From an uncultured bacterium (lineage in GTDB: Bacteria; CSSED10-310; CALFER01), in assembly GCA_937951895.1 (NCBI GenBank), contig CALFER010000025.1, forward strand, positions 86,308 to 150,307: DNA of 64,000 bases. The letters run 5' to 3'. Below the pieces are notes generated by a model. It saw nothing but the letters and a program-made list of their open reading frames with translations. It made no database searches and was not told where the DNA came from. The translations under genes and the position numbers were made by a program. This document shows, in pieces, positions 52,654 through 61,626 of the stretch (within the stretch, counting starts at the first letter, position 1; each line of letters opens with the position of its first letter).

Positions 52654-53897
52654 AAAATTCCAGAACACGCTTTCATTTCAACCAACCGGAACCTCGCCCG
52701 AGGATCCTGCTGTTTTTAGCTTCTTTCCTGCTTCTGGCCAGTTTCATCGATTCTTACACAATCAGTCATATTCCTTATGTCCACAATATCGGGAGTGTCG
52801 TCGGCATCTTCCTGTTACTCTCGTTTCTGTCACTCCGCCTGAACAAAGCGCATTTTCTCGCTCAGGACTGCCGTTTCGTGCTCATGTTCATCGTTCTGTC
52901 AGGATTCATAGAGGTTGTTCGTATTCTGAGCATTGGCACGAGCGAAGTGTTCATTGCACTCCGGGAATTCTTCCAGTACGTCCAGGTCGTCATCCTGTAT
53001 TTGATTTTCTTCGATCTGGCACAGGATCCCAGGTTCATGAGATGGACGGGTATCGCGTACCTCACCGGGACGACGATCATGTCGATGGCCGCGAATCTGA
53101 ACATCGGCCGATTAACGAGAGGTGATGAAGATTCCCGTTTCGGATTGATCGGATTGAATTACAACATGCAGGGATTGCTGTACTCCCTCGGGATCATTCT
53201 GATCATGTGCTGGGTTCTGTCACGGTTCCATTGCCTGAAAGGACGAGATCTCTTCCTGGGTCTCTGTTCTTTGTCGATGATGTACGCCCTGGTAAAAACC
53301 GGGAGTCGGAGCGCTGCGCTGACGCTTGCGGTGGGAACCCTCGTTACACTGGTTCTGTTCTTTCACAGAAAACGTCTTGGCGCATACGTGACCATTGTTC
53401 CCATTATCCTGATCGTCATGGCTCTGGTGTACCAGGAAGGGAGTGTTCTCCAGAAGCGGTTCCAGAAAACATTGCAGACCGGAGATACGAGTCTGCGTGT
53501 GGAGATCGCCGGAAGCGGATTCGATCTGTTTCTCGAACAACCCGTTTTCGGATATGGCGCTCAATACAGTCGGGATCTGGGAGATTACATGCAGAAGTCC
53601 AGACGACTGGCCGCCCATAATCTGTATCTCCAGATCCTGCTCGCCTTCGGAATGGTGGGTTTTTTCCCCTTTCTGATCGCGGTTGTCAGGACCCTGAGAA
53701 CCTCGCTGTTGAATCGGAGAAGTCCTCAGGTCGCCATTGTTCTTACCCTGTTCGCTTCGCTCCTGTTTTCCGGCGCATCCGGTAATCTCGGACATGAGAA
53801 GATCTTCTGGATCGTTTTCGCCATCGCCGGAAGAAGCAGCGCCATTTCGAAGATGATGACATTTTCACTGTATCCTGCCCCCCGCCCGCGCATCTGA
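52650..53897 (+). CDS. O-antigen ligase/polymerase-like membrane protein (Wzy/WaaL)
   Basis: 415 residues with about eleven transmembrane helices and a larger periplasmic loop near residues 270-330 containing GSGFDLFLEQPVFGYGAQYS and a conserved-type AAHNLYLQILLAFG segment, hallmarks of the Wzy_C/O-antigen ligase superfamily. With Wzx (45254) and Wzz (30501) it completes a Wzy-dependent polymer pathway. It starts at ATG 52650, overlapping the ATP-grasp stop. Confidence 0.88.
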   Translation: MKNSRTRFHFNQPEPRPRILLFLASFLLLASFIDSYTISHIPYVHNIGSVVGIFLLLSFLSLRLNKAHFLAQDCRFVLMFIVLSGFIEVVRILSIGTSEVFIALREFFQYVQVVILYLIFFDLAQDPRFMRWTGIAYLTGTTIMSMAANLNIGRLTRGDEDSRFGLIGLNYNMQGLLYSLGIILIMCWVLSRFHCLKGRDLFLGLCSLSMMYALVKTGSRSAALTLAVGTLVTLVLFFHRKRLGAYVTIVPIILIVMALVYQEGSVLQKRFQKTLQTGDTSLRVEIAGSGFDLFLEQPVFGYGAQYSRDLGDYMQKSRRLAAHNLYLQILLAFGMVGFFPFLIAVVRTLRTSLLNRRSPQVAIVLTLFASLLFSGASGNLGHEKIFWIVFAIAGRSSAISKMMTFSLYPAPRPRI

Positions 53898-53929
53898 CTG
53901 AGCATGCGGCAGACATCGATCAAGAATGT

Positions 53930-55072
53930 ATGACTGATATAAAAATCGGGTTGCTGATCGGAGGTCTCGGAAGAGGAGGCTCGGAACGCCAGGTGGTCGA
54001 GCTTGCCCGCGGTCTTCATGCTCTCGGTGCACACGTCGAAGTGGCTGTTTACGGAGACTGCGCGCCTCCGGATGACTATCTGAATGATGCGTCGGTACGG
54101 ATCCGCATTCTGCATGGCAGAAGTAAACTCTCGAAACTGACGGCTGTGCGGGATTGGATCCGGCGTTTTCAACCCGATGTCCTTCATGGTTTCATGAAAC
54201 GAGCCTCGATGACCGCGATCCTGGCGGTCGCCGGTCTGAAATCGACCCGGGTCGTCGCCAGTGACTTCTCAACCGCCACCTACAGCAGACACAAACCCAT
54301 CCTCTGGATCGCATTGCTGTTGTTCGCGTTTGCAGATCATGTGGTCACGCAGACCGACACAAATCGTCGCAGCATCACGATGTTCGCTCCATGGTTGCGC
54401 AGGAAGATATCGGTGATACGAAATGGAGTCGACATCGATCGCTTCATACCTCGGGATTATCCTCTTTCCGATGCAACCTCATTCCGATTCATCGTCGTCG
54501 GAACGGTCTATTCGGTGAAGAACCCGATCCGCATCGTTCACGCCGCTCGGTCACTCGCCCAAAAATGCCCGACGCCCTTTCGTATTGACTGGTATGGCCG
54601 CTATGGTCCGAAGGGGGATACTCACCCCTCCGAAGCCTGTATTCAGGCAAAAGCCCTCGTGGATCGTTTTCAACTCGATTCGATCATTCGATTTCATGGA
54701 GAAACCTCTCACATCGAGTTGAAGTACGCGGAATCGAATGCGATCCTTCATCCATCCTTGCAGGAAGGCATCCCGAATGCAGTGGTAGAAGCAATGGCTT
54801 CCGGTCTGCCGATCATCGTCAGCCGAGTCTCGGACCTTCCCCTTCTGGTCGAAACGGGACAGAATGGCTTCATCTGTGACGAAACAGATGCCGAATCAAT
54901 TGCCGAATCCATGCGTCGAATGATCGAAATGGATCAGGAAGAGCGATCGCAGATGGGTGAACGATCCAGAAAACTCGCGGTGTCGTGGTTTTCCGGAACC
55001 CGTTTTGTGTCGGATTACCTGAACCTTTACCAACGGCTGATGGCGCACACGAGAACGGACGCGTATGAATAA
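53930..55072 (+). CDS. Glycosyltransferase family 4
   Basis: 380 residues: IGLLIGGLGRGGSERQVVELARGL at the N-terminus, VIRNGVDIDRFIPRDYPL in the middle and the GT4 E(x7)E region HPSLQEGIPNAVVEAMASGLPIIVS. It is a retaining cytoplasmic transferase of the repeat unit. Its 3' end overlaps the DUF362 gene by eight bases. Confidence 0.92.
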   Translation: MTDIKIGLLIGGLGRGGSERQVVELARGLHALGAHVEVAVYGDCAPPDDYLNDASVRIRILHGRSKLSKLTAVRDWIRRFQPDVLHGFMKRASMTAILAVAGLKSTRVVASDFSTATYSRHKPILWIALLLFAFADHVVTQTDTNRRSITMFAPWLRRKISVIRNGVDIDRFIPRDYPLSDATSFRFIVVGTVYSVKNPIRIVHAARSLAQKCPTPFRIDWYGRYGPKGDTHPSEACIQAKALVDRFQLDSIIRFHGETSHIELKYAESNAILHPSLQEGIPNAVVEAMASGLPIIVSRVSDLPLLVETGQNGFICDETDAESIAESMRRMIEMDQEERSQMGERSRKLAVSWFSGTRFVSDYLNLYQRLMAHTRTDAYE

Positions 55073-56489
55073 CGATACGCGGACATCCGGACGGTCTGCC
55101 CGTTGCCGGAGTAAGGTCGGACTGGGGGTCATGCGATCGGATGTTTCTGCCGACTCCTACTCGAACATGGATGCGCTCATCGGCATGATCCGTGATTCCA
55201 TTCGGAATGCTGGACTTTCAGATCGGGACGAACATCCATTTGAACACATCGTTCACCCGGGCGATGTCGTGCTGATCAAGCCCAACTGGGTGAATCATCT
55301 GAATAAATCCGGTCTTGGAATGGACTGCACCATCACTCATCCCGCACTGATCAAAGCCGTTCTCTCGGATCTCCGGCGAGCCAATCCATCGAAGATCATT
55401 ATCGGTGACGCTCCGATTCAAAGTGCAATCTTTGATCGGATCATTCCGGATCAAACGATCGAGGATATGGCCCGAATGGTTGCACCGATCCCGCTCGAGT
55501 TGGCGGATTTCCGATATCAGATCTGTACTCCCGGAGTCTTTTCTCTCAGCACAACCGTCAATCCTGAGCGCGCCTCCCAGGGAATCCTGTTCGATCTCGC
55601 CGACAACAGCCTCCTCGATCCTGTCTCCGATCGTTCCTATCTGTTCCGCAATACAAGCTATGATCATCGTGTCCTGAAGGAGTTTCATGCTCCCGGCCGG
55701 CATCAGTATCGCATCGTTGGAGAAGTGTTTGACAGTGACGTGATCCTCAATATGCCGAAACTGAAGACCCATCGTAAAGCCGGTCTCACCGGCGCTCTGA
55801 AGAATCTCGTCGGGGTGAACTCGAACAAGGATTATCTGCCGCACCACCGCGCCGGGGGAACGATCCACGGAGGAGACTGCTATCCGGGATCGGACCGCGT
55901 GAAACACCTGGCTGAAAGTATGATGGACATTGCCAACTGTCATATCGGAGATCGCGTGTATGCTCTGTGGCAGGCCGCTGCCATCCTGGCCATGAAAATG
56001 GTTCAACTGCTTTCACAGGATACGATCATGGATGGTTCGTGGTATGGCAATGACACGACATGGCGCATGGTTCTCGACCTGAATCGCATTGTCCGGTACG
56101 GGAAGAAAGACGGGTCGATCGATACGAATCCGCAGCGTGATATCGTCACAATTACGGATGGAATCGTTGCGGGGGAGGGATTGGGTCCACTGGCGCCCGA
56201 ACCTGTGCCGCTCGGGATCGTCACCTGTTCGGTATCGTCTCCCGCAGCCGATCTCGTCCACGCCGCTCTCATGGGATTCGACTGGCGAAAAATCCCGGTG
56301 ATTGCACACGCATTTGATTCGTTTGCGTATCGGCTTGCCGATCAGACGCCCGATGATGTCATGGCCGTGGTCGACGGATCTGATGTGTCCCATCAACGAC
56401 TGTCGGATGTATACGGAAAACGATTCAAGCCCGTTGAATCATGGAAGAATTGGATCGAAAAAGGGTCGGTAACGGCCGGGGGGATGTGA
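55065..56489 (+). CDS. DUF362-domain protein without ferredoxin module
   Basis: 474 residues. The DUF362 core is plain: VLIKPNWVNHLNKSGLG, THPALIKAVLSDL, IIIGDAPIQS, NMPKLKTHRKAGLTGALKNLVGVN and ITDGIVAGEGLGPLAPEP. The C-terminal 4Fe-4S module of many DUF362 proteins is missing. The biochemical role of the family is poorly defined. Its place between a GT4 and an ATP-grasp gene, with overlaps on both sides (ATG 55065; GTGA at the end), ties it to the glycan pathway. Confidence 0.85.
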   Translation: MNNDTRTSGRSARCRSKVGLGVMRSDVSADSYSNMDALIGMIRDSIRNAGLSDRDEHPFEHIVHPGDVVLIKPNWVNHLNKSGLGMDCTITHPALIKAVLSDLRRANPSKIIIGDAPIQSAIFDRIIPDQTIEDMARMVAPIPLELADFRYQICTPGVFSLSTTVNPERASQGILFDLADNSLLDPVSDRSYLFRNTSYDHRVLKEFHAPGRHQYRIVGEVFDSDVILNMPKLKTHRKAGLTGALKNLVGVNSNKDYLPHHRAGGTIHGGDCYPGSDRVKHLAESMMDIANCHIGDRVYALWQAAAILAMKMVQLLSQDTIMDGSWYGNDTTWRMVLDLNRIVRYGKKDGSIDTNPQRDIVTITDGIVAGEGLGPLAPEPVPLGIVTCSVSSPAADLVHAALMGFDWRKIPVIAHAFDSFAYRLADQTPDDVMAVVDGSDVSHQRLSDVYGKRFKPVESWKNWIEKGSVTAGGM

Positions 56490-57628
56490 GTCAAGCCATG
56501 ATCAAGGACTTTGCCTGGGTAAAACTCGCCAGAAAGTACATTCCTCGAGATCTTCGGTTCTTCATCCAACGCTATGTCAGTCTACGGTCACTCAAACTCC
56601 GCTGGCGTGAAACAAACAATCCGCTCGCGGATAAGGTCGAATCCGATGAAGATCGTGTCGGGTTGGGAATGCGGATGGGTATCATTCGCAATGCGGCGCA
56701 TTATCATTCATTTTTTGTCCGGGCCTGCATGGAGATCGGCGTCCCTTTCCGGGTGATCGATCTGTATGGTGCGGATTGGCTGAACAATGTCGCGCGGGCT
56801 GACTGCCGGATCCTTCTGGTATGGCCCGATGGATTCATGGATACCTGGAACTCGATGATCAAGGATCGGGTGAAAATGCTGGAATCCGTGCTCGGGTACC
56901 CGACCGTCCCTTCATCCGATGAACTCTGGATGTATGAAGATAAACGGCGAACTGCCTACTGGCTTGAAGCCCATCAGATCCCGCATCCACGCACTTGGAT
57001 CTTCTATGATCGGGATGAAGCCATGGGATTTGCTGACCGATGCGATCTCCCGATCGTATTCAAGACAAGCTTCGGAGCCGCAGCCAGTGGTGTGCGGATC
57101 CTGTCGTCCCGCCGACAGATCCGCCGATTGATCGCGACGGCATTTTCCCGGGGCATCGCGCCCGGAGGAACAGACTGGCGGGACCGGACGTGGGGCAACA
57201 TCATCTTTCAGGAGTATCTCGCGGATGTCAAAGAGTGGCGAATGGTCCGCATCGGAGACGCTTTCTTCGGCCATCCCAAGGGTCGGGTCGGCCAGTATCA
57301 CAGCGGTTCCGGTTCGGTCCTGTGGGATGTCCCGGGAAAAAAACACCTCGATCTTTTAAAAACCATCACGGATCTCGGCGGATTTCGAAGCATGAATGTG
57401 GATGTATTCGAAACGCCGGACGGACGCCTGTTCGTCAATGAACTGCAGGCGGTTTTCGGCGCCAGCTACTCTGTGGACCAACTCAGGGTCAACGGTCAGC
57501 CCGGACGATTTCTGTTTGACCGTGGCGAATGGCGATTCGATCCCGGTGAGTTTGCCAGAAATGCCTGCGCAAACGCTCGTGTGCTCGATGCCATCGAACG
57601 TTTCGGCACAAAAAAACAACCCCTATAA
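56486..57628 (+). CDS. ATP-grasp-type ligase within the glycan locus (second copy)
   Basis: 380 residues. An N-terminal ~100-residue domain (MGIIRNAAHYHSFFVRACME) precedes an ATP-grasp fold: DELWMYEDKRRTAYWLEAHQ, LPIVFKTSFGAAASGVRIL (ATP-binding Lys and Gly/Ala loop), IIFQEYLADVKEWRMVRIGD and a metal site near MNVDVFET...LFVNELQAVFG. It differs in sequence from the copy at 51634. The two ATP-grasp genes bracket Wzy, a GT4 and the DUF362 gene. Start GTG 56486 overlaps the DUF362 stop; ATG 56498 is the alternative. Substrates unknown. Confidence 0.78.
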   Translation: MSQAMIKDFAWVKLARKYIPRDLRFFIQRYVSLRSLKLRWRETNNPLADKVESDEDRVGLGMRMGIIRNAAHYHSFFVRACMEIGVPFRVIDLYGADWLNNVARADCRILLVWPDGFMDTWNSMIKDRVKMLESVLGYPTVPSSDELWMYEDKRRTAYWLEAHQIPHPRTWIFYDRDEAMGFADRCDLPIVFKTSFGAAASGVRILSSRRQIRRLIATAFSRGIAPGGTDWRDRTWGNIIFQEYLADVKEWRMVRIGDAFFGHPKGRVGQYHSGSGSVLWDVPGKKHLDLLKTITDLGGFRSMNVDVFETPDGRLFVNELQAVFGASYSVDQLRVNGQPGRFLFDRGEWRFDPGEFARNACANARVLDAIERFGTKKQPL

Positions 57629-57661
57629 CCCGTTTTATCCCGTCGAAGACTCCCGAATGAG

Positions 57662-58660
57662 ATGAAGGAAACACTCAGAACCATCGTCGGGAAAACCTTG
57701 ATTGCCAGTGGTTTCACCCGATTGTCCCGCCGAATGACTCCGAAAGATGGCGCGGTTGTTTTATACGGACATCGGCTCGCCGCGGACCATGAAGGGTATC
57801 TTCAAGGACTCGATCCCCGTTTTTTCGATGATCAGCTGACCTATCTGACCTCCTGGTACCGGATCATCCCTCTCTCCGAACTCCTGGGGTACTACCACCG
57901 AAAGAAATCGATCCCCCGAAATACCATTGTCCTTACATTCGATGATGGATTCCGTGACAACTTCATCCATGGCTTGCCGCTACTGCAGAGACATGGCGTC
58001 TCAGCATGCGTGTTTATCACGACCGATTCGATTCGGACCGGCCGCCTCCCATGGTCTCAGCGCCTCGGTTACATGTTTCAGAAAACGACGCGCGATTCGA
58101 TACTCCATCCGTTGAGCGGGCCCAAACCCATCGCACTGAAGCGTTTCGCGGATCGGAAAAAGGCGTATCAAAACGTGAAGCGAATGATGCGACGGATGGT
58201 GTTCGATCAACGCGAGGAATCCCTCGAGCAGATTTCCGCTCTGCTGGATGTTGTGCCTCCGGCGGATCGCATGCTGACCTGGGATCACTGCCGGGAGTTG
58301 ATGCGTGCGGGAATCGAAATCGGGGCGCATACGGTGTCGCACGCGTTACTCGATGAAATTCCCCTGGAGGCTGCACGCGCAGAAATTCAAGGCTCGATGG
58401 ATGCAATCCGAGACAATCTCGGGGTGGAACATCCTCCGTTTTGCTTCCCGGCGGGAAGCTTTTCCGAGGAGTTGGTCGCGATGATCCGTGAGATCGGTTT
58501 TTCGAGCGTGTTCAAACCGGTCCATACCATCCGAATCAACAATCTGTCCAACAGTGATCCTTTTTCTCTGCAGAGGCTCGGTCTGCCGAACGGCCCCGCT
58601 CATCAACTCGAAGCGGAACTCGATGGGATCTTCCATCTGATCCGGAAGGTCTATCGGTGA
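57662..58660 (+). CDS. Polysaccharide deacetylase family (NodB/CE4-like) protein
   Basis: 332 residues. The CE4 motifs are visible: LTFDDGFRDN (catalytic/metal Asp pair), GAHTVSHALLDEIP (HxxxH metal motif) and FCFPAGSFSEE. There is no signal peptide, so it may act in the cytoplasm on a precursor or be exported another way. It removes N- or O-acetyl groups from sugars. It is the last intact gene of the glycan locus, 40 bp before the truncated asparagine-synthase-like gene. Confidence 0.88.
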   Translation: MKETLRTIVGKTLIASGFTRLSRRMTPKDGAVVLYGHRLAADHEGYLQGLDPRFFDDQLTYLTSWYRIIPLSELLGYYHRKKSIPRNTIVLTFDDGFRDNFIHGLPLLQRHGVSACVFITTDSIRTGRLPWSQRLGYMFQKTTRDSILHPLSGPKPIALKRFADRKKAYQNVKRMMRRMVFDQREESLEQISALLDVVPPADRMLTWDHCRELMRAGIEIGAHTVSHALLDEIPLEAARAEIQGSMDAIRDNLGVEHPPFCFPAGSFSEELVAMIREIGFSSVFKPVHTIRINNLSNSDPFSLQRLGLPNGPAHQLEAELDGIFHLIRKVYR

Positions 58661-58700
58661 TGCTGCCACTGCTCTATCTTCCGGGAGCAACCGGATAACG

Positions 58701-58940
58701 ATGGCGGGAATCGTCGTTTCCATATCCGATCGTTCGGACAAAGCGCGCTTTTTGAGCGGACTGGCTTCGATCCGTCATCATCCGTCATTCCGGAGTATGT
58801 TGATCGCGGAGGCCGAGCGGTTCATGATCGGCGCAACATTCCGGCAGAACGATCCTCCATCGATCGCATGGAATGCGGACCGACGAATCGGCATCATCGT
58901 CTACGGATTCGATTCCCGGCGCCTCCATACTTCTATCTGA
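58701..58940 (+). pseudogene. N-terminal fragment of an asparagine-synthase-like gene, cut by the integrated element
   Basis: 79 codons. The start MAGIVVSISDRSDKAR and the later FMIGATFRQ, IAWNADRRIGIIVYG follow the N-terminal glutamine-amidotransferase domain of asparagine synthetase family B, though Cys2 is Ala (a feature of some family members). The family pattern stops at about IIVYG; from there the reading frame enters the tRNA/tmRNA-3'-end-like sequence and ends at once. Intact family members have about 600 residues and occur in many glycan loci. The rest of the gene may lie beyond the far end of the element. Identification rests on short motifs. Confidence 0.5.
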
Positions 58941-60020
58941 TTGATTTCTTTGACTTTTTGATTTTTGAAAACCCCGTTGGGTACGGTTTAGGTACGGGAT
59001 CGATTCAGGTAGAAGATCTGGAGCAGACTCAATGACACTCCTGGCGCGTTCCGGATGAAGGTGATGATAAACCCTCATTGTGATTTGAAGCCCTCCATGA
59101 CCCATCAATACTGCGACCGCTGCAGGATCATGCCCTTCGGTCAACATCATGGTCGCAAACATATGCCGAAAATCATACAAACGCATATCAGGAAGACCGG
59201 CTTTTCTTCGAGCATTGCAGTGTGCTGTTCGTACGTGTCCGTGCTTGCCACCGTCTGAACCTTTAAAAACGAGTCCCTCTTCGAGATTTTCAAAGAATTT
59301 TAATATGGCTCGATGAATAGGAATCGATCTTCCATGGGTGTTCTTTTTACTGGTAGTTGGCCGCACGTTGATGATCTTGTGCGTCAGGTCAATGTCAGAT
59401 GCTCTGAGTTGGAAAAGCTCAATGGGGCGCATCCCTGTGTAAAGCAGGGTCGCTGCAATGCGTAAATACTTTGCAGAACAACTCGCGAGATACTTGCTCA
59501 TCTCTTCAGGCGAGTAGATACGAATCTCTGAGTCAAAAATTTTGGGAAGTTTTCCGACGGGGTCAGGACCTTGGAAATATCCCATTCTTTTCGCATATAC
59601 AAAGATTGATTTCAAGACTTCGAGATCATTCCGAAGAGTCCGTTGTTTCACAGCGGAGATCCTGCTTGTTTTCCATGCTTGAACAACTTGAGGTGTTATC
59701 TCAGATAGGTACAAATTCCCAAATGCTGGCGCGAAATGAGCATTAATTCGTTCGAGTTCGCGCTTCAATGTTGTTTCGGCTTTATCTGTCTCGCAGTGTT
59801 CCATGTAATCGATGATGAAATCTTTGAAGAGGATTTCAGGAATCTTCTTCTTCTTTGGTATATCCGGTAAATCAAGATCATCCATTGCGAGACGTTTGCG
59901 GAGTTCTTTTGCATTTGCCATCGCTTCCGATCTGGAATCTCCTATTTTGAATTTGCTGACTCGTCCGTTGTGCTGAAAGCGTACGTACCATTTTCCCGGA
60001 TACCTTTCCCAAACTTTCAT
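58785..60020 (-). CDS. int: Tyrosine recombinase (integrase) of the element
   Basis: 411 residues: an N-terminal arm/SAM-like part (VWERYPGKWYVRFQHNGRVS) and a C-terminal catalytic domain with Arg in TGMRPIELFQL, YDFRHMFATMML (box II Arg; the first His is Tyr, as in many integrases), MGHGGLQITMRVYHHL with the second His and nucleophilic Tyr. Start ATG 60020 has GAGGGGGG upstream; a frame open to 60173 is excluded. After DLLPESIPYLN the frame runs through the att-like core (MEAPGIES) and ends in antisense inside the truncated host gene, so the last ~45 codons depend on the integration site. Confidence 0.9.
   Translation of the reverse strand: MKVWERYPGKWYVRFQHNGRVSKFKIGDSRSEAMANAKELRKRLAMDDLDLPDIPKKKKIPEILFKDFIIDYMEHCETDKAETTLKRELERINAHFAPAFGNLYLSEITPQVVQAWKTSRISAVKQRTLRNDLEVLKSIFVYAKRMGYFQGPDPVGKLPKIFDSEIRIYSPEEMSKYLASCSAKYLRIAATLLYTGMRPIELFQLRASDIDLTHKIINVRPTTSKKNTHGRSIPIHRAILKFFENLEEGLVFKGSDGGKHGHVRTAHCNARRKAGLPDMRLYDFRHMFATMMLTEGHDPAAVAVLMGHGGLQITMRVYHHLHPERARSVIESAPDLLPESIPYLNRTQRGFQKSKSQRNQSDRSMEAPGIESVDDDADSSVRIPCDRWRIVLPECCADHEPLGLRDQHTPE
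58908..58927 (+). other. Probable attachment-site core (tRNA/tmRNA 3'-end-like)
   Basis: TTCGATTCCCGGCGCCTCCA has the form of the T-loop, T-stem 3' arm and acceptor 3' strand of a tRNA or tmRNA, the commonest target of tyrosine integrases. No tRNA body lies to the left (that sequence is the asparagine-synthase-like gene). The left half GGATTCGATTC may come from either parent. It marks the left junction of the element. Confidence 0.6.
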
Positions 60021-60444
60021 CGGATGCCCCCCTCTGATTTTCTTTTTCTGAGATCCACTTATCGAGCTCTCGTTTTCTGATACGCCACCTGCTGTTAACT
60101 TTAAACATGGGAATCTCATTACGCTCAGCCATTGTTCGGATGGTGGATTCCCCATGTCTAAGAATCCTTGCAACTTCCCTGATCGTTAAGAACTCGTTCG
60201 TTTGGAATTCATCAAGAGTGCAGTTTCTGTCATGGAGTTCTTTTACGGGATGTAGATCATGATCCTTCAGAGAGAATTCACAATCATCAGGATCAAAATG
60301 TGAGAAAGTTTCCTCGACCGTCGATGATAAAGTAGCATCCAGCGCTTCTTTGGCTTTTGAAAGCATGTCATCAATTTGGAAAACAGGAAAATTGTGAAAG
60401 TAACTAAGATATTCGATAGCATCCTGTTTCATCGTTTCCTCCAT
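59878..60444 (-). CDS. Excisionase-like HTH protein overlapping the integrase
   Basis: 188 residues. An N-terminal ~85-residue acidic helical part precedes an excisionase/MerR-like HTH (about 86-140; FLTIREVARILRHGESTIRTMAERNEIPMFKVNSRWRIRKRELDKWI). The remaining ~50 residues are the integrase's first 143 bases read in another frame, so they have low complexity and may be non-functional. ATG 60444 is preceded by GGAGG (in ATGGAGGAAACG). It may direct excision and regulate int. A frameshifted fusion with int is conceivable, since the overlap is long. Confidence 0.75.
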   Translation of the reverse strand: MEETMKQDAIEYLSYFHNFPVFQIDDMLSKAKEALDATLSSTVEETFSHFDPDDCEFSLKDHDLHPVKELHDRNCTLDEFQTNEFLTIREVARILRHGESTIRTMAERNEIPMFKVNSRWRIRKRELDKWISEKENQRGASDESLGKVSGKMVRTLSAQRTSQQIQNRRFQIGSDGKCKRTPQTSRNG

Positions 60445-60468
60445 TTCATCGTATCCGTCATCATTCGC

Positions 60469-60489
60469 AATAGCGCCAAAAACGCTATT
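60469..60489. promoter_or_regulatory. Operator-like palindrome upstream of the excisionase-like gene
   Basis: AATAGCG-CCAAAAA-CGCTATT is a perfect 7-bp inverted repeat 25 bases before the ATG of the HTH gene. It could be a binding site for that protein (autoregulation). Inferred from symmetry and position. Confidence 0.4.
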
Positions 60490-60924
60490 ATTCGTCTTTA
60501 ATTTAACCAGATAAAAAACAAAAATCCAGATGCACCTCCGCTCGGATTTTTTGAAACCCTATATTGTATGGAGCTTTATGAACCGTCGCGACCGTGAAAC
60601 TCTGGACACAATGGCTAATAATAGTCAGGCAAAATATTAGTGAATTTTTGCGACAAGCGGGAATAAAAGCTATTATAATCAATGGTTAATGCCCCGATAT
60701 AGATAAAAAAAAGAAGTTCTTTTTATAGATCGCAAGCAAAGTGAACTATGGAGATTCAACCGGTATCAACGCTGCTTGACTGGCCGGTGACAATCAGGCT
60801 TCAACTGCGTCTGGATGCCTTGTTCCGTAAGGTCTGATTTACTTTACGGATAAGAAAGTTATTCCGCTCCTGAGGGGCATCAGCCTCCTAATTTAAGTTA
60901 TTGATCGTGTAAAAAGGGAAGCAG
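60490..60924. other. Non-coding region at the left of the element, hairpins and one promoter-like match
   Basis: There is no gene here. Visible items are AAAATCC (60521-60527) and GGATTTT (60544-60550), flanking a 16-base loop with A/T runs on both sides (a possible bidirectional terminator); a perfect TATAAT (60674-60679) 18 bases after GCGACA (60650-60655), a possible rightward promoter; and a stem TCCGTAA (60824-60830) with TTACGGA (60844-60850). The segment next to the IS3 remnant may be insertion-sequence debris. Confidence 0.35.
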
Positions 60925-61158
60925 ATGACACGGAAGAAATTTTCTGCGGAACAGATCATTCTGAACCTGAGGGAAGCCGAGGTTGAGATCGGCAGAATGT
61001 ACCCAAGAATCGGAGCATCCTGTAGGATGCGAATCTCATCTTGCATGGAACAACCGAAACGAAAAGCTATCCAAATTGCTCTGTCGGATCCTCGTCAAGG
61101 AGAAGCGAAGGAAAGAAAGATTAGTTTCTTTTTCCGTTGCCCGGTTCGGGACAGATGA
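60925..61158 (+). pseudogene. Remnant of an IS3-family transposase OrfA
   Basis: Only the first ~23 codons (MTRKKFSAEQIILNLREAEV) match the highly conserved N-terminus of IS3-family OrfA. After this the sequence diverges and no OrfA leucine-zipper or OrfB DDE domain follows. A GCATCC-TGTA-GGATGC hairpin lies at 61015-61030, where homology ends. I read it as a decayed insertion sequence, not a gene. Confidence 0.65.
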
Positions 61159-61626
61159 AAAAATGAAAATGGGCAACCTCTACCCGCAAAAGGATTTATC
61201 CCCATCCAGAACGCTTGTGTTTCGAACTCTCTAATCACACCAGCAATTCAATCTAGACAACGGTGAATTCATGATTGCTAATGAGATCGTCCTGATTCAA
61301 GCACCACTTCTCTTTTGTTTTATGGTGATCGCGTGAATATCTTAACATCAGCTTGACTTATGTTCAGGTTATCAGGTAAGGTTAAAGAAGGAAAAGGAGA
61401 ACTGGAGTATAGACTTAAGACGACAATAGCCAATAAAAAAAAATAAATTCTAGGCGCAGGTCGAATAAAAGTCAAAACATCCAAGAATTTCTCCACAATG
61501 CCAAATCTAATTTAGAACATTCACTCGTAATTTGTTCTTCGCATCTGGATGACCCGATGCATGGGTGTGTCTTGATGAATCTATCACTTCAACCTCTTAG
61601 GTTGTGATTGTTATCGGAGAGTACTT
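61159..61626. other. AT-rich non-coding region with an operator-like palindrome
   Basis: 468 bp without a convincing gene. CAACCT-CTT-AGGTTG (61590-61604), 22 bases before the next ATG, is a perfect 6-bp palindrome and a plausible operator for the AlpA-like HTH gene. Nothing else is recognisable. Confidence 0.35.

Noticed and set aside
58809..58927. tRNA-Ser-like D-arm text (GGCCGAGCGGTT) left of the att core, hinting at an intact tRNA
   Set aside because: The acceptor stem does not pair with the 3' end, the D-loop is too long and the same bases encode the asparagine-synthase-like motif EAERFMIGAT.
60983..61234. 83-codon frame overlapping the IS3 remnant
   Set aside because: No similarity to OrfA/OrfB segments and no ribosome binding site; probably chance in decayed DNA.
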